From: Sulfitobacter sp. SK011 | GTDB lineage: Bacteria > Pseudomonadota > Alphaproteobacteria > Rhodobacterales > Rhodobacteraceae | Assembly: GCF_003352065.1 (NCBI RefSeq) | Contig: NZ_CP025803.1 | Location: 2,211,574-2,275,573 of the forward strand | Direction: 5' to 3' | Length of the DNA stretch: 64,000 bases | In this document: positions 8,695 to 19,777 of the stretch, in pieces | Numbering within the stretch: the first letter of the stretch is position 1 | Layout of the letters: each line of letters begins with the position of its first letter | Position numbers and translations under genes: made by a program | Notes under the pieces: generated by a model | What the model was told of the DNA's origin: nothing | Databases searched by the model: none | Seen by the model: only the letters and a program-made list of their open reading frames with translations

Positions 8695-10166
8695 CTGCAT
8701 ATGACGACCTGATGGCATTTCAACGCGAAACCGAAGCGCTGTCGCAGGTGGCCGGGCGCCTTGGCTGGGATCAGGAAACCGTGATGCCCCGTGCCGCCGC
8801 CCCGCAGCGCGGTGAAGAAATGGCCGCAATGGAAAGCATGTTGCACGCCCGCCGCGTTGACCCGCGCGTCGGCGATTGGCTGTCAGGTATTGACCAGGCA
8901 ACATTGGATGATGTGGGCCGCGCCAATATGCGTCTTATTCAACGCAGCTATGACCGCGCGAGCAAAGTGCCCGCCCAATTGGCCGCCCGCATTGCCCGCG
9001 TGACATCCGAAGCCCAGGGCATCTGGGCAGAAGCCCGTGCGAAGGACAATTTTGCGTCCTTTGCCCCAACCTTGACCGAAGTCATCGGGCTGAAGCGCGA
9101 GGAGGGTCAGGCCCTATCCGCTGGCGGTGATGTCTATGACGCGATGCTGGAAGATTACGAACCGGGCACCACTGGCGCTGATCTGGCAGCGATGTTCGGT
9201 GCCCTGCGTCCCGAATTGAGCGCGCTGCGTGCCGCCGTGCGCGAGGCGGAGGCACCGCCCGTGCTGGAAGGCGTGTTTGACGAAGGCGCGCAGATGAAAC
9301 TGACGCGGCAATTGGCCAAGACCTTTGGCTATGACATGAGCCGGGGCCGCGTGGACAAGGCGGTGCATCCATTCTCGTCCGGTGGCGGCCTTGATGTGCG
9401 CATCACCACGCGCACCAACGAACTGGACCCGTTCAACTGCCTTTATTCCACCATTCACGAGGTCGGCCATGCCGCCTATGAACAGGGCATCGACCCTGAC
9501 TATCTGCTGACGCCTTTGGGGCGGGGCGTGTCGATGGGCGTACACGAAAGCCAAAGCCGCATCTACGAAAACCAGTTGGGCCGCAGCCGTGCGTTCACCG
9601 GCTGGCTTTACGGCCAGATGAAAGAAGCCTTTGGTGATTTCGGTGTGGCTGATGCGGAAACCTTCTATCGCATAGTCAATCGTGTCTCGGACGGGTTCAT
9701 CCGAACCGAGGCTGACGAACTGCAATATAACCTGCATGTGCTGATGCGCTTTGATCTGGAACGGGCGCTGATCACCCATGATCTGCAGGTCGATGACCTT
9801 GAGGCGGCATGGAATGACCGGTTTGAGGCTGACTTTGGCTTTGCCGTCGACCGTCCCTCTGACGGCGTCTTGCAGGATGTGCATTGGGCCGTAGGTCTGA
9901 TTGGGTATTTCCCGACCTATAGTCTGGGCAATGTCTACGCCGGATGTCTGAATGAGGCGCTGCGAAAGGCGGTGCCGGGGCTGGACGATGAACTTGCCCA
10001 GGGCGACACCAGCAGTGCAACATCATGGCTGCGCGAAAATGTGCAGATTCATGGTGGGCTTTATGAACCGCGTGACGTCATTGAACGCGCCTCAGGAACC
10101 GCCCCATCAGAAGCGCCATTGCTGTCGTATCTGAAAACCAAGTTTGCAGATATTTACGCGTTATAG
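8691..10166 (+). CDS. M32 family metallocarboxypeptidase (Taq type)
   Basis: A 491-residue cytoplasmic zinc carboxypeptidase. The zinc motif HEVGH (in TIHEVGHAAYEQG) lies about residue 255, followed by the family block GVHESQSRIYEN with the third zinc ligand, and FIRTEADELQYNLH further on. Start: the ATG at 8691 overlaps the ctaA stop (ATGA) and has a GAGAGGA ribosome site. A longer upstream reading in the same frame merely runs through ctaA and was rejected. M32 enzymes remove C-terminal residues of broad type. A factor-independent terminator lies about 95 bases after the stop. Confidence 0.93.
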   Translation: MTAYDDLMAFQRETEALSQVAGRLGWDQETVMPRAAAPQRGEEMAAMESMLHARRVDPRVGDWLSGIDQATLDDVGRANMRLIQRSYDRASKVPAQLAARIARVTSEAQGIWAEARAKDNFASFAPTLTEVIGLKREEGQALSAGGDVYDAMLEDYEPGTTGADLAAMFGALRPELSALRAAVREAEAPPVLEGVFDEGAQMKLTRQLAKTFGYDMSRGRVDKAVHPFSSGGGLDVRITTRTNELDPFNCLYSTIHEVGHAAYEQGIDPDYLLTPLGRGVSMGVHESQSRIYENQLGRSRAFTGWLYGQMKEAFGDFGVADAETFYRIVNRVSDGFIRTEADELQYNLHVLMRFDLERALITHDLQVDDLEAAWNDRFEADFGFAVDRPSDGVLQDVHWAVGLIGYFPTYSLGNVYAGCLNEALRKAVPGLDDELAQGDTSSATSWLRENVQIHGGLYEPRDVIERASGTAPSEAPLLSYLKTKFADIYAL

Positions 10167-10260
10167 GGCCGGAACGGACGGAAAAACACGTTTGATGCGC
10201 CCCTCAGGAACGGGTGATTCCCGACCTCATAAATCCACGAACTGGATGGATGAATGACAA

Positions 10261-10297
10261 ACGCCCTCAGGCTTGATGCCGGAGGGCGTATTTTTTT
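10261..10297 (+). terminator. rho-independent terminator after the M32 peptidase gene
   Basis: The 8-bp perfect stem ACGCCCTC/GAGGGCGT (10261-10268 and 10282-10289) encloses a 13-base loop. A run of seven T follows at 10291-10297. The T-run is only on the plus-strand side, so it serves the ctaA-peptidase transcript, not gyrA. Confidence 0.85.
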
Positions 10298-10336
10298 GGG
10301 GGTGCGCTGCACATCGAGTGTGAAACCGAAGCTGAT

Positions 10337-13093
10337 TTAGGCCTCTGGTGCTTCTACATCCTCGTCAACTTCGTCGCCCTGATCGGCAATCCATGCCACG
10401 CTGACGACGACTTCACCTTTGCCGGTATCAAAAACCTTGACGCCTCCAGCACTGCGCGAGCGGAACGAGATACCCTCAACCGGCACCCGGATGGATTGGC
10501 CTTTGGATGTGGCCAGCATAATCTGATCATCCAGCTCGACGGGGAAGGACGCCACAATGTCGCCACCGCGCATCGCCTTGTCCATCGCCGTGACGCCAAG
10601 ACCACCGCGACCGCGCAAAGGATAGTCGTGACTGGAGCTGAGCTTGCCCGCGCCCTTGGCACTGATCGTCAGGATAAGGTTCTCAACGGCGGACATTTCC
10701 GCATATTTGTCGGGTGAGATTGTTGCGTTTGCGTTGATCTCTTCTTCGTCAGACATGTCCGCATCATCGGCCAACCCGGCGACCGCACGGCGCATCTTGA
10801 GATAGGCCTGCCGTTCATCGGATGTTGCGTCGAAATGACGGATGATCGACATGGACACCACTTTGTCTTTGCCGCTCAACTTGATGCCGCGCACACCCAC
10901 GGAGGCGCGTGAATTGAACACCCTTACATCTGTTGCGCGGAACCGGATTGCACGGCCAGAGTTTGTGACCAGCATCACGTCATCATCGTTTGACGCGATG
11001 CGTGCATTGATCAGCGTGGTATCGGCGTGGTCATCCTCGAACTTCATCGCGATCTTGCCATTGCGCATCACATTGGTGAAATCACTCAGCTTGTTGCGGC
11101 GCACGGTGCCTGCCGATGTGGCGAAAACCACCTGCAAATCGTCCCACTCATCCTCGGCACGGTCCACCGGCATGATCGCGGCAATGCTGACACCTGTCGG
11201 GATCGGCAGGATGTTCACAATCGCCTTGCCCTTGGACGTGCGGCCCCCTTGCGGCAGGCGCCATGTCTTGAGCTTGTAGACCATACCGTCGGTCGTAAAG
11301 AACAACAGTTGCGTATGGGTGTTGGCGACAAAAAGCGTGGTCACCACGTCTTCTTCTTTGGTGGCCATGCCCGAAACGCCCTTACCACCGCGGCGCTGGC
11401 TGCGGAAATCGGCCAAAGGCGTGCGTTTGATGTAGCCGCCGGAGGTGACGGTCACGACCATGTCCTCGCGTGCGATCAGGTCTTCGTCTTCCATATCGCC
11501 GGACCAGTCGACAATCTCGGTGCGACGCGGCACGGCAAAGAGATCACGCACCTCTTTCAGCTCATCCGCGATGATGCTCATGATCCGCTCACGGCTGCCC
11601 AGAATCTCAAGGTATTCCTTGATCTTAGAGGCAAGTTCTTCCAGTTCATCCGTGACTTCCTTGACACCGATCTGGGTCAGGCGCTGCAACCGCAGCTCCA
11701 AAATGGCGCGGGCTTGGGCCTCGGACAGGTTATAGGTGCCATCGTCGTTGGCCGTGTGGGTTGGATCGTCAATCAGCGCGATGTAGGGCAGGATATCGCG
11801 CGCAGGCCAGCGCCGGGTCATCAGTTTTTCACGGGCCTCAGCGGCATCAGCCGACGACCGGATGCTGGCGACCACCTCGTCAATATTGGTCACAGCCACG
11901 GCCAGACCACACAAGATATGGCTGCGTTCACGTGCCTTGCGCAGCAAAAACGCAGTGCGGCGGGCCACCACGTCTTCGCGGAAATCAATGAACGCGGTCA
12001 GAAACTTGCGCAGCGTCAGTGTTTCCGGCCGACCGCCGTTGAGCGCCAGCATGTTACAGCCAAAATAGGTCTGCATCTGGGTGAAGCGGAACAATTGGTT
12101 CATCACCACTTCGGCCGTCGCGTCGCGCTTGAGTTCGATCACCACGCGCACGCCGTTGCGATCGCTTTCGTCCTGAACATGGGCAATGCCGTCGATCTTC
12201 TTTTCACGTACCTGTTCGGCGATCTTTTCGATCATCGCGGATTTGTTGACCTGATAGGGGATCTCGTCGATGACAATGGCCCAGCGGTCCTTGCGGATTT
12301 CCTCAACCCGCGTTTTGGCACGAATGATCACGCTGCCGCGCCCTTCAAGATAGGCTTTGCGCGCACCGGCCCGGCCCAACATGATGCCACCCGTCGGAAA
12401 GTCGGGGCCGGGGACATATTCGATCAACTGTTCCGTGGTCAGATCAGGGTCTTCGATCAACGCCTGACAGGCATCAATAACCTCACCCAGATTGTGCGGC
12501 GGAATGTTGGTGGCCATACCAACCGCAATCCCGCCAGCGCCATTCACCAGCATGTTCGGGAAACGTGACGGCAGCACCGATGGCTCGCGTTCCTTGCCAT
12601 CGTAGTTGTCCATGAAATCGACAGTGTCTTTGTCCAGATCACTGGTCATGTACGACGCGACCTTGTCGAGCCGGGATTCAGTATACCGCATCGCCGCAGC
12701 AGAATCGCCATCCATGGAGCCAAAGTTGCCCTGACCATCAATCAGCGGCACCGACATCGAGAAGTCCTGCGCCATCCGCACAAGCGCGTCGTAAATCGCT
12801 GAATCACCATGCGGGTGATACGAGCCCATCACATCGCCAACCGATTTTGCGGATTTACGGTATGTTTTGTCGTGGGTAATGCCCTTTTCGTACATCGAAT
12901 AAATGATCCGCCGATGGACCGGTTTCAGACCATCGCGCAGGTCTGGAATGGCACGGCTGACGATGACCGACATGGCATAATCCAGATAGGATGTGCGCAT
13001 TTCGTGTTCGATGCTGACCGAAGGCCCATCAAAGATGGGGCGTTCAGGCATATTTTCTTCATCGTTTTCAGGGGTATCCGGCGTATCGTTCAC
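10337..13093 (-). CDS. gyrA: DNA gyrase subunit A
   Basis: A 918-residue type II topoisomerase A subunit. The catalytic tyrosine is in AAAMRYTES (Tyr137). The quinolone-determining region reads [11 protein letters not shown], with Ser98 and Asp102 at the positions of E. coli Ser83 and Asp87, that is, the sensitive-type residues. The C-terminal DNA-wrapping domain has the GyrA box QRRGGKG, which separates gyrase from topoisomerase IV, and ends in an acidic tail. The start is GTG (13093) with only a weak ribosome site. An ATG at 13098 is out of frame. Inserts near residues 780-800 make it slightly longer than the E. coli protein. Confidence 0.97.
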   Translation of the reverse strand: MNDTPDTPENDEENMPERPIFDGPSVSIEHEMRTSYLDYAMSVIVSRAIPDLRDGLKPVHRRIIYSMYEKGITHDKTYRKSAKSVGDVMGSYHPHGDSAIYDALVRMAQDFSMSVPLIDGQGNFGSMDGDSAAAMRYTESRLDKVASYMTSDLDKDTVDFMDNYDGKEREPSVLPSRFPNMLVNGAGGIAVGMATNIPPHNLGEVIDACQALIEDPDLTTEQLIEYVPGPDFPTGGIMLGRAGARKAYLEGRGSVIIRAKTRVEEIRKDRWAIVIDEIPYQVNKSAMIEKIAEQVREKKIDGIAHVQDESDRNGVRVVIELKRDATAEVVMNQLFRFTQMQTYFGCNMLALNGGRPETLTLRKFLTAFIDFREDVVARRTAFLLRKARERSHILCGLAVAVTNIDEVVASIRSSADAAEAREKLMTRRWPARDILPYIALIDDPTHTANDDGTYNLSEAQARAILELRLQRLTQIGVKEVTDELEELASKIKEYLEILGSRERIMSIIADELKEVRDLFAVPRRTEIVDWSGDMEDEDLIAREDMVVTVTSGGYIKRTPLADFRSQRRGGKGVSGMATKEEDVVTTLFVANTHTQLLFFTTDGMVYKLKTWRLPQGGRTSKGKAIVNILPIPTGVSIAAIMPVDRAEDEWDDLQVVFATSAGTVRRNKLSDFTNVMRNGKIAMKFEDDHADTTLINARIASNDDDVMLVTNSGRAIRFRATDVRVFNSRASVGVRGIKLSGKDKVVSMSIIRHFDATSDERQAYLKMRRAVAGLADDADMSDEEEINANATISPDKYAEMSAVENLILTISAKGAGKLSSSHDYPLRGRGGLGVTAMDKAMRGGDIVASFPVELDDQIMLATSKGQSIRVPVEGISFRSRSAGGVKVFDTGKGEVVVSVAWIADQGDEVDEDVEAPEA

Positions 13094-13284
13094 GTCATTG
13101 GCCTAGCTTTATCACTGCTCTATATCTTGGGGTTTTCTATAGCAGAATGGGCATATGAGGTGCAATGCCTGTGGCCAAAACACACCGACGTCAGTAACAT
13201 CATAGTGACAACATATTGTTTTCATTGAAAAGTAAATATTTGCTGCCACTCTAGACGGGGGGATCACAGCTTAGGAGGTTTATT

Positions 13285-13554
13285 ATGCCCCGATCAGAAA
13301 CCGAATTGATGCTCAAAGGCTATGGGCTTACCACGGCGGAATTCTTCTATCATATGCCTGATTTTACCCATGTGCTGAACAGTTTCGTCTGGCAGGAATA
13401 CGATATCGCCCCGGATCATCCTGAACTCTTTAAATTTGTCGAATTTTGGCAGTCCGAGATCGAGGGGCCCCTGCATTCGGTGCGGTTCAGCCATCGCAAA
13501 CTGCTTTCCTCCGGGGAATGGCACAATCAGGTTGGCGAATTCACGCTGCACTAG
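13285..13554 (+). CDS. Usg-like protein
   Basis: An 89-residue protein of the Usg family, small alphaproteobacterial proteins first noted near tryptophan genes and still without a known function. Recognition rests on GYGLTTAEFFYHMPD near the start and FKFVEFWQSEIEGPLHSVR near residues 50-68, both characteristic of the family. An excellent ribosome site (TAGGAGG) precedes the ATG by 7 bases. The stop is only 7 bases from the convergent radical SAM gene. No Trp genes are nearby. Confidence 0.82.
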   Translation: MPRSETELMLKGYGLTTAEFFYHMPDFTHVLNSFVWQEYDIAPDHPELFKFVEFWQSEIEGPLHSVRFSHRKLLSSGEWHNQVGEFTLH

Positions 13555-13561
13555 CGACGGA

Positions 13562-14521
13562 TCAGGCCGAACAACTGGCCCCGCCAAGCACACAGAACTT
13601 GGCGCAATGGGGGTGGTTCAATGACACATCACGCTCGGCCTGCTCAAGCGTTTCGCCAAGTTCAAATTCAGGCGAATAGGGCAGCAACGTACACGCCAGC
13701 ACGGCAGGTTTTGCGGCACCCTTGCGTTTGACCACCATCCGCGACGATGCGCACATGATCGTGCTTGGGGATTTATCCAGAATGTCCCAACAGCCGGTGG
13801 TGATTTCCGGCACTTCCACCGTTTCGTCCATTTCAGGAAACAACACCGTCATAGCAGGGTTTTGCGCGTCAATATCAAACCCTTGTTCGGCAAAAAATGC
13901 AGCATACCCATCGCGGCTTGATGCATCACTGTCCCCAAAAACCGACCGCCCGGCCACCGCCATCCGGAACCCATGATCGCGCAACCATTTCATACCGGTC
14001 AGGGTCTTTTGAAACGCGCCGTCCCCCCGTTCGGCATCATGCAACGCCGCGCGAAAATGATCGACGGATATCCGCAGGGTCATTTTTCCCGGATAGGTCT
14101 TTTCAAGCCGCACCAACCCGTCTTGCATGTTTTTCCGCATCATCGGACGCATGGCGTTGGTGAGGATCAACACCTCGTATCCGCGCGCCAAAGCGGCCTC
14201 TGTCATGTCGATCATCTGAGGGTTCATGAACGGTTCACCCCCGGTAAAAGCGATCTCTCTGACCGGCCATTTGCGCGTTTCAATCTGATCCAGATACGCG
14301 GCGACCTCATCGGCGGTGATATAGACAAGTGCGTCATTGGTGGGGCTGCTTTCGATATAGCAGTTCACACATTCAATGTTGCACAGGGTTCCGGTGTTGA
14401 ACCAAAGCGTTTGCGGGTCTGTCAGCGATACGGCCGCGCGGGCCTCGCCTTTGGCGGTGACGTGGGGGTCCTGAAATTTGCCGGAATTTGCTGCTGTATT
14501 TGACGCCTGCAAATCTTTCAT
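13562..14521 (-). CDS. radical SAM protein, function unknown
   Basis: A 319-residue radical S-adenosylmethionine enzyme. The [4Fe-4S] motif is CNIECVNC (Cys47, Cys51, Cys54; CX3CX2C), followed by the SAM-binding FTGGEPF near residue 95. The last 90 residues hold six more cysteines, including the terminal cluster HCAKFC...SC, which could ligate an auxiliary cluster as in SPASM or twitch domains. The reaction is unknown. No peptide precursor or maturation partner is evident beside it; the convergent neighbour is the Usg-like protein and zwf lies divergently upstream. ATG start. Confidence 0.85.
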   Translation of the reverse strand: MKDLQASNTAANSGKFQDPHVTAKGEARAAVSLTDPQTLWFNTGTLCNIECVNCYIESSPTNDALVYITADEVAAYLDQIETRKWPVREIAFTGGEPFMNPQMIDMTEAALARGYEVLILTNAMRPMMRKNMQDGLVRLEKTYPGKMTLRISVDHFRAALHDAERGDGAFQKTLTGMKWLRDHGFRMAVAGRSVFGDSDASSRDGYAAFFAEQGFDIDAQNPAMTVLFPEMDETVEVPEITTGCWDILDKSPSTIMCASSRMVVKRKGAAKPAVLACTLLPYSPEFELGETLEQAERDVSLNHPHCAKFCVLGGASCSA

Positions 14522-14684
14522 GGTTGGTCCTTGCCCCGTGCCTTATGTTATCGTTGAGTGTGCTACGCTAGAAGTGTTGCGAATAAAAGTGCCGCAAAGG
14601 GATGTGCACAGACTTGTGAAGCGCTGAAAATAGGATATGTTTGCGCTAACAACGGCCCAATTGGGCGTAACAGGGGTTCTCCAC

Positions 14685-16148
14685 ATGGTCTCTCGCGTAA
14701 TTCCGGTCGATCCATTTGATCTGGTCATTTTTGGCGGCACAGGGGATCTGGCCCGGCGCAAAATCCTGCCGGGATTGTTTCGTCGTTTCTGTGCCGGGCA
14801 AATGCCCGCCGATGCAAGAATCGTGGGTGCCGCGCGCACAGACATGGACACTGCCGCGTACCGCGCGATGGTTTCTGACGCGATCGGCGAATTTGGCGGG
14901 GAGTTCGCCTGTGAAGGAACAACCTTAAAGAAATTCCTCGAACAGATTGACTATATAGCTATCGACGCACGCGGCGAAAAAGGCTGGGCAGAGCTTCAGG
15001 AAATGATGTCCGGAACGGGCAGGGTAGAAGCCTATTATTTCTCTGTCTCACCCTCGCTTTTCGGGGATCTGGCCGAGCGTCTGCAACACTGGGGCATGGC
15101 CGATCACGAAAGCCGCATCGTGGTGGAAAAACCCTTTGGCCGCGATCTTGAAACCGCGCGCGCGCTCAACAAGACGCTTGCCACTTATTTTGCAGAAAGC
15201 CAGATTTACCGCATTGACCATTATCTTGGCAAAGAGACCGTGCAAAACCTGATGGCGGTGCGGTTCGGCAATATGCTGTTTGAGCCATTATGGAATGCAC
15301 AATACGTCGATCACATCCAGATCACGGTTGCCGAAACGGTTGGCGTGGGGGGCCGGGGTGAATATTACGACAAGTCGGGTGCGATGCGCGATATGGTGCA
15401 GAACCACTTGATGCAGCTTTTGTGCCTGATCGCGATGGAACCCCCCGCGCGCTTTGATCCCGATGCGGTGCGCGATGAAAAACTCAAGGTCATCCGCGCC
15501 CTTGATCCTGTTGAACCGCACCATATCGCGCGCGGACAATATCTGGCGGAAGTTGGCAACGAGGCTGAAAACCCAGACTATCGCACTGCCGTCAATGACC
15601 CGCGCAGCCACACAGAAAGCTTTGTGGCGCTCAAAGCGAAAATCAGCAACTGGCGGTGGGCCGGGACACCGTTCTATCTGCGCACCGGCAAACGGATGTC
15701 TGCGCGCAGTTCCGAAATCACCGTGGTGTTCAAGGAAACCCCACACTCGATCTTTGCAGAAGACGCCGGAAGGCACCGCAATGTGTTGTCGATCCGGTTG
15801 CAGCCCAATGAGGGCATCACACTGGGCGTGACCATCAAGGAACCGGGCCCCGGCGGCATGCGCCTGATCGACGTGCCGCTTGATATGACCTTTGCGGACG
15901 CGTTGGGCGATCAGGATGCGGATCACGTAGATGCCTATGAACGTCTGATCATGGATGTGATCCGTGGCAATCAGACATTGTTCATGCGCGGCGACGAGGT
16001 TGAGGCGGCCTGGGCATGGACCGATCCCTTGATCCAGGGCTGGGAGGCGCGCAATGATGTGCCCAAACCCTATGACAGCGGCTCTGACGGGCCGACGGTG
16101 TCAACGGAATTGATGCGGCGGGATGGCCGTGAATGGCGAAAGGTTTAG
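14685..16148 (+). CDS. zwf: glucose-6-phosphate 1-dehydrogenase
   Basis: A 487-residue enzyme oxidising glucose 6-phosphate to 6-phosphogluconolactone with NADP (or NAD). The N-terminal nucleotide fold reads IFGGTGDLARRK, and the active-site block RIDHYLGKETVQN is intact near residue 180. The start at 14685 is chosen over an in-frame ATG at 14637 because it has AGGGG about 8 bases upstream and gives the usual family N-terminus. It heads the zwf-pgl-pgi operon (2-base gaps), the entry to the Entner-Doudoroff and pentose phosphate routes. edd and eda are not in the window. Confidence 0.96.
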   Translation: MVSRVIPVDPFDLVIFGGTGDLARRKILPGLFRRFCAGQMPADARIVGAARTDMDTAAYRAMVSDAIGEFGGEFACEGTTLKKFLEQIDYIAIDARGEKGWAELQEMMSGTGRVEAYYFSVSPSLFGDLAERLQHWGMADHESRIVVEKPFGRDLETARALNKTLATYFAESQIYRIDHYLGKETVQNLMAVRFGNMLFEPLWNAQYVDHIQITVAETVGVGGRGEYYDKSGAMRDMVQNHLMQLLCLIAMEPPARFDPDAVRDEKLKVIRALDPVEPHHIARGQYLAEVGNEAENPDYRTAVNDPRSHTESFVALKAKISNWRWAGTPFYLRTGKRMSARSSEITVVFKETPHSIFAEDAGRHRNVLSIRLQPNEGITLGVTIKEPGPGGMRLIDVPLDMTFADALGDQDADHVDAYERLIMDVIRGNQTLFMRGDEVEAAWAWTDPLIQGWEARNDVPKPYDSGSDGPTVSTELMRRDGREWRKV

Positions 16149-16150
16149 TC

Positions 16151-16822
16151 GTGAATATCATCGAATACGCAGACAGAGAGATGTTGGCGATGAATGTCGC
16201 TGATAAGTTGGCCAGTGAATTGAAAGCATGCCTGTTGGTCCACGAAACTGCTTCCTTCGCGGTGCCGGGCGGGACAACACCCGGCCCGATCTTTGATTTG
16301 CTGAATGGCACTGACATTGAATGGGACCGTGTCCATGTGATGCTGACCGATGAACGTTGGGTGCCGCAGGATCACGCACAATCCAACGCGGGGCTGATCC
16401 GGGAACGATTGCTGGTGAACGATGCGGCGGCGGCGACATTTGTACCGTTTTATCAACCGGGGCTGGACCCATCCGAGGGCAGTGCGCAGGTCGCCAAAGG
16501 TCTGAAGGACGAACTGCCTATTTCCGTGCTGATGCTTGGTATGGGTGCTGACATGCACACCGCATCGCTGTTTCCGGGGGCCGAAGGTCTGGATGCGGCC
16601 CTCGCTGGGAATGCGCCGCTGCTCTGCCCGATCCAGCCAAAGGGCCACGATATTGCCCGCGTCACACTGCCCGGCCATGTGCTGCAGGGGGCGATGGCCA
16701 AACATCTCGTCATCTTTGGCACCGACAAACGCGATGCGTTGGAAAGGGCGCGATCCTTGCCACCAGAGCAGGCCCCGATCGCCACGGTGCTGCATGACAC
16801 AGAGATACATTGGGCGGAGTGA
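16151..16822 (+). CDS. pgl: 6-phosphogluconolactonase
   Basis: A DevB-type lactonase of 223 residues that hydrolyses 6-phosphogluconolactone to 6-phosphogluconate. Family blocks are [14 protein letters not shown] (about 32-45), [16 protein letters not shown] (about 63-78) and [18 protein letters not shown] (about 125-142). I prefer the GTG at 16151, which has AAAGG about 7 bases upstream. The in-frame ATG at 16133 would overlap zwf by 16 bases and add residues not typical of the family. It is the second gene of the zwf operon. Confidence 0.93.
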   Translation: MNIIEYADREMLAMNVADKLASELKACLLVHETASFAVPGGTTPGPIFDLLNGTDIEWDRVHVMLTDERWVPQDHAQSNAGLIRERLLVNDAAAATFVPFYQPGLDPSEGSAQVAKGLKDELPISVLMLGMGADMHTASLFPGAEGLDAALAGNAPLLCPIQPKGHDIARVTLPGHVLQGAMAKHLVIFGTDKRDALERARSLPPEQAPIATVLHDTEIHWAE

Positions 16823-16824
16823 AC

Positions 16825-18414
16825 ATGGACATTTGGAAAAGTCTGAAAAGCCGCCAGAGTGCTGTGGCAGACCGACCGTTGCTGGCACTTTTTGAGGAAG
16901 ACGGTCGCGCCTCGGATTTCGTGGTTGAGACAGCGAATATGCGGTTTGACTATGCCAAGACCAACATTGACCGAGACACCCGCGCCGAGCTGATCAAACT
17001 CGCGGAACATGCGGGTGTTGCGGCCAAGCGCGACGCGATGTTTGCCGGTGCCGAAATCAACGAGACCGAAGGCCGCGCGGTTCTGCACACCGCATTGCGC
17101 AATCTTGATGGCGGCCCGGTGATGGTGGACGGCCAGGACGTGATTCCCGGCGTCCTTGATACGCTGGCGGCAATGCGCGCCTTTGCCGATAAGATACGCG
17201 CCAGCGACATAACAGATGTGGTGAACATCGGCATTGGCGGCTCTGATCTTGGCCCTGCAATGGCCACTGCCGCGCTCAGCCCGTATCACGACGGCCCGCG
17301 CTGCCATTTCGTGTCCAATGTCGATGGTGCGCAGATCGCTGATACATTGCGGGGGCTGGATGCAAAAACCACTTTGGTGATCGTCGCCTCCAAAACCTTT
17401 ACAACCATCGAAACCATGACCAACGCCCGTACCGCCAAGGCATGGATGATCGACCACGGCGGTGATCCCAAGGTCCAGTTTGCAGCACTCAGCACGGCTG
17501 AGGAAAAGACCGCTGATTTTGGCATTGATCCCGATCAGGTCTTTGGGTTCGAGGATTGGGTTGGCGGGCGCTATTCCGTCTGGGGGCCCATTGGCCTGTC
17601 GGTGATGATTGCCATTGGTCCCAAAGGCTTTGACGCGTTCTTGCGCGGGGCGCAGGCGATGGACACGCATTTCCGTGGTGCCGATCCGCTTGAGAACATG
17701 CCAATGATGCTGGCCCTTGTGGGCATCTGGCACAACCAGATCTGCGATTATGCCACCCGCGCCGTGCTGCCCTATGATCAGCGGCTGGCGTATCTGCCCG
17801 CGTATCTGCAGCAGCTTGAGATGGAATCAAATGGCAAATCGGTGCAGATCGATGGCACACCCGTGGATCATCACAGCGGCCCTGTCGTCTGGGGTGTTGT
17901 TGGCACCAACGGGCAACACGCGTTTTATCAACTGATCCATCAGGGCACGCGTATTATTCCCTGCGAATTTCTGGTGGCCGCAAATGGCCATGAGCCTGAT
18001 CTGACCCACCATCACAAACTGCTTGTGGCAAATTGCCTTGCCCAGTCTGAGGCGCTGATGCGGGGCCGATCCTTTGCCGAAGCCAGCAAGATGATGGCCG
18101 CCGAAGGTTTGACCGGTGCCGAGCAGGAGCGTCAGGCCCACCACCGCGTTTTCCCCGGCAATCGCCCGTCAACCACATTGGTCTATCCGCTGCTGGATCC
18201 CTACACCCTTGGTCAGATTGTTGCCCTTTATGAACACCGCGTTTTTGTCGAAGGGGTCATTCTTGGCATCAATTCCTACGACCAATGGGGGGTGGAACTG
18301 GGCAAGGAACTGGCCACATCGCTTGGTCCTGTTGTTGAGGGTGTCGAACCGACGACCGGCAAGGACGGCTCTACCGCCAGTCTGGTGGACTATGTCCTCA
18401 AACACAGCAGCTGA
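16825..18414 (+). CDS. pgi: glucose-6-phosphate isomerase
   Basis: A 529-residue isomerase interconverting glucose 6-phosphate and fructose 6-phosphate. Signature segments are [14 protein letters not shown] (about 138-151), [17 protein letters not shown] (about 190-206) and [18 protein letters not shown] (about 360-377), which contains active-site residues. The ATG at 16825 follows the pgl stop by 2 bases and has GGAG 6 bases before it. It is last in the operon. With zwf and pgl it can cycle fructose 6-phosphate back through the oxidative branch, as many Roseobacters do when lacking a complete glycolysis; that metabolic reading is inference. Confidence 0.97.
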   Translation: MDIWKSLKSRQSAVADRPLLALFEEDGRASDFVVETANMRFDYAKTNIDRDTRAELIKLAEHAGVAAKRDAMFAGAEINETEGRAVLHTALRNLDGGPVMVDGQDVIPGVLDTLAAMRAFADKIRASDITDVVNIGIGGSDLGPAMATAALSPYHDGPRCHFVSNVDGAQIADTLRGLDAKTTLVIVASKTFTTIETMTNARTAKAWMIDHGGDPKVQFAALSTAEEKTADFGIDPDQVFGFEDWVGGRYSVWGPIGLSVMIAIGPKGFDAFLRGAQAMDTHFRGADPLENMPMMLALVGIWHNQICDYATRAVLPYDQRLAYLPAYLQQLEMESNGKSVQIDGTPVDHHSGPVVWGVVGTNGQHAFYQLIHQGTRIIPCEFLVAANGHEPDLTHHHKLLVANCLAQSEALMRGRSFAEASKMMAAEGLTGAEQERQAHHRVFPGNRPSTTLVYPLLDPYTLGQIVALYEHRVFVEGVILGINSYDQWGVELGKELATSLGPVVEGVEPTTGKDGSTASLVDYVLKHSS

Positions 18415-18441
18415 ACGGCTTCGCGGGCTCGCTTTGGTCCC

Positions 18442-19698
18442 TCACACCAGATCAGGCGCGCGGCCCACGCGGTTGGCCAATGGGGCCACTGTCAGGCCCT
18501 GAACGATGATCGAAAAGACCACCACGATATAGGTGCAGGTCAGAATCACCGGCTTCCATTCGCTATCAGGCAGGGACAAGGCCAGAGCTACCGAAATACC
18601 ACCCTTCAACCCGCCCCAGGTCATGATCGGCGTCACCCCCTGGCTGAATGTGCGAAACGGGCGCAGCAAACTGATCGGCACGACAACCGCGACCAGGCGG
18701 GCCAGCAGGGCAATAAAGATCGTCGCAATGCCGGTCAGAATGACATCGCCTGAAAATGCAACGGCAAAGACTTCAAAGCCGATCAGCAGGAACAGAACCG
18801 CATTCAGGATTTCGTCAATCAGCTTCCAAAAGCCCTCAACGTATTGTCGCGTGATTTCGGACATGCCCTTGGCTGTGCCCACATCACCAATCAGCAACCC
18901 CGCACAGACCGCCATAATCGGGGCCGAAACATGCAGCCAGACGGCCAATTCGTAGCCGCCAAAGGCCAGACCCAGCGTCAGCAACACTTCAAGCGAATAA
19001 TCATCAATGCGCCGCATGACCCGGAAGGTGAGCCACCCCAGAACAAGGCCCAGCACGGCGCCGCCAACCGCCTCTTGCACAAACAGCAATGCGGCCCCCA
19101 CCAGCGGGCTGCCGTCATCGGCACCATGTGCATCGCCCGGGAAAGCCAGACCAACCAGCACCAGAAACACGACATAGCCCACGCCGTCATTGAACAGGCT
19201 TTCGCCCGCGATCTTGGTCTCTAGCGTTTTGGGCAGATCGGCCTCGCGCAGCACGCCAAGTACGGCAACCGGATCGGTCGGTGAGATGAGCGCGCCAAAC
19301 ACCAGCGCCACCAACAATGGCATGCCTGTAAGCCATGAAAACCCAAATCCAACAATCGCTGTGGACAGGGCAATGCCCAGCGTGGCCATCAAGAACACCG
19401 TGATCCATTCCGCACGCAGATCGCTGAGTTTGACGTGCAACGCTCCGGCAAAAAGCAACAGACCCAACATGCCCTCAAGCAGGGCCTCGGAAAAATCAAT
19501 GCCCGTTACAATGCCGCGTACGGTGTCCGCGATGTTGAGCGCGGGCCACACCAGATCCAGCGCCAAAAGCCCAAATGAGGCCAGCAGCGACACCACCAGA
19601 ATACCGATGGCAGAGGGCAATTTGAGAAACAGATAATTGATCGCCCCAAATCCGCCCGCAAGGACAATCAACAGCGAGGTGATTTGCAGAATATTCAT
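18442..19698 (-). CDS. CPA1-type Na+/H+ antiporter (NhaP-like)
   Basis: A 418-residue inner-membrane protein with about 12 hydrophobic segments. The CPA1 features are present: ALISPTDPVAVLGVL near residue 140 and ESLFNDGVGYVVFLVL near 165, with the conserved FND ion-binding aspartate. It probably exchanges Na+ (or K+) for protons, useful in seawater. Ion specificity cannot be read from sequence. The ATG is at 19698. It ends 27 bases from the convergent pgi stop, with no clear terminator between. Confidence 0.9.
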   Translation of the reverse strand: MNILQITSLLIVLAGGFGAINYLFLKLPSAIGILVVSLLASFGLLALDLVWPALNIADTVRGIVTGIDFSEALLEGMLGLLLFAGALHVKLSDLRAEWITVFLMATLGIALSTAIVGFGFSWLTGMPLLVALVFGALISPTDPVAVLGVLREADLPKTLETKIAGESLFNDGVGYVVFLVLVGLAFPGDAHGADDGSPLVGAALLFVQEAVGGAVLGLVLGWLTFRVMRRIDDYSLEVLLTLGLAFGGYELAVWLHVSAPIMAVCAGLLIGDVGTAKGMSEITRQYVEGFWKLIDEILNAVLFLLIGFEVFAVAFSGDVILTGIATIFIALLARLVAVVVPISLLRPFRTFSQGVTPIMTWGGLKGGISVALALSLPDSEWKPVILTCTYIVVVFSIIVQGLTVAPLANRVGRAPDLV

Positions 19699-19777
19699 GC
19701 TCTGGCTTTCTTGAGGCGGCAGACAGCGAGGCCACCTGAACTGATCTTGGGTAGGTCGCAGACGTGCGGCACCACTG

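Noticed and set aside
11027-12568. 513-codon open frame on the plus strand
   Set aside because: It lies antisense to gyrA and reflects the codon bias of gyrA. It has no recognisable domain or ribosome site.
16453-17733. 426-codon open frame on the minus strand
   Set aside because: Antisense to pgl and pgi; composition is a shadow of those genes and no family is seen.
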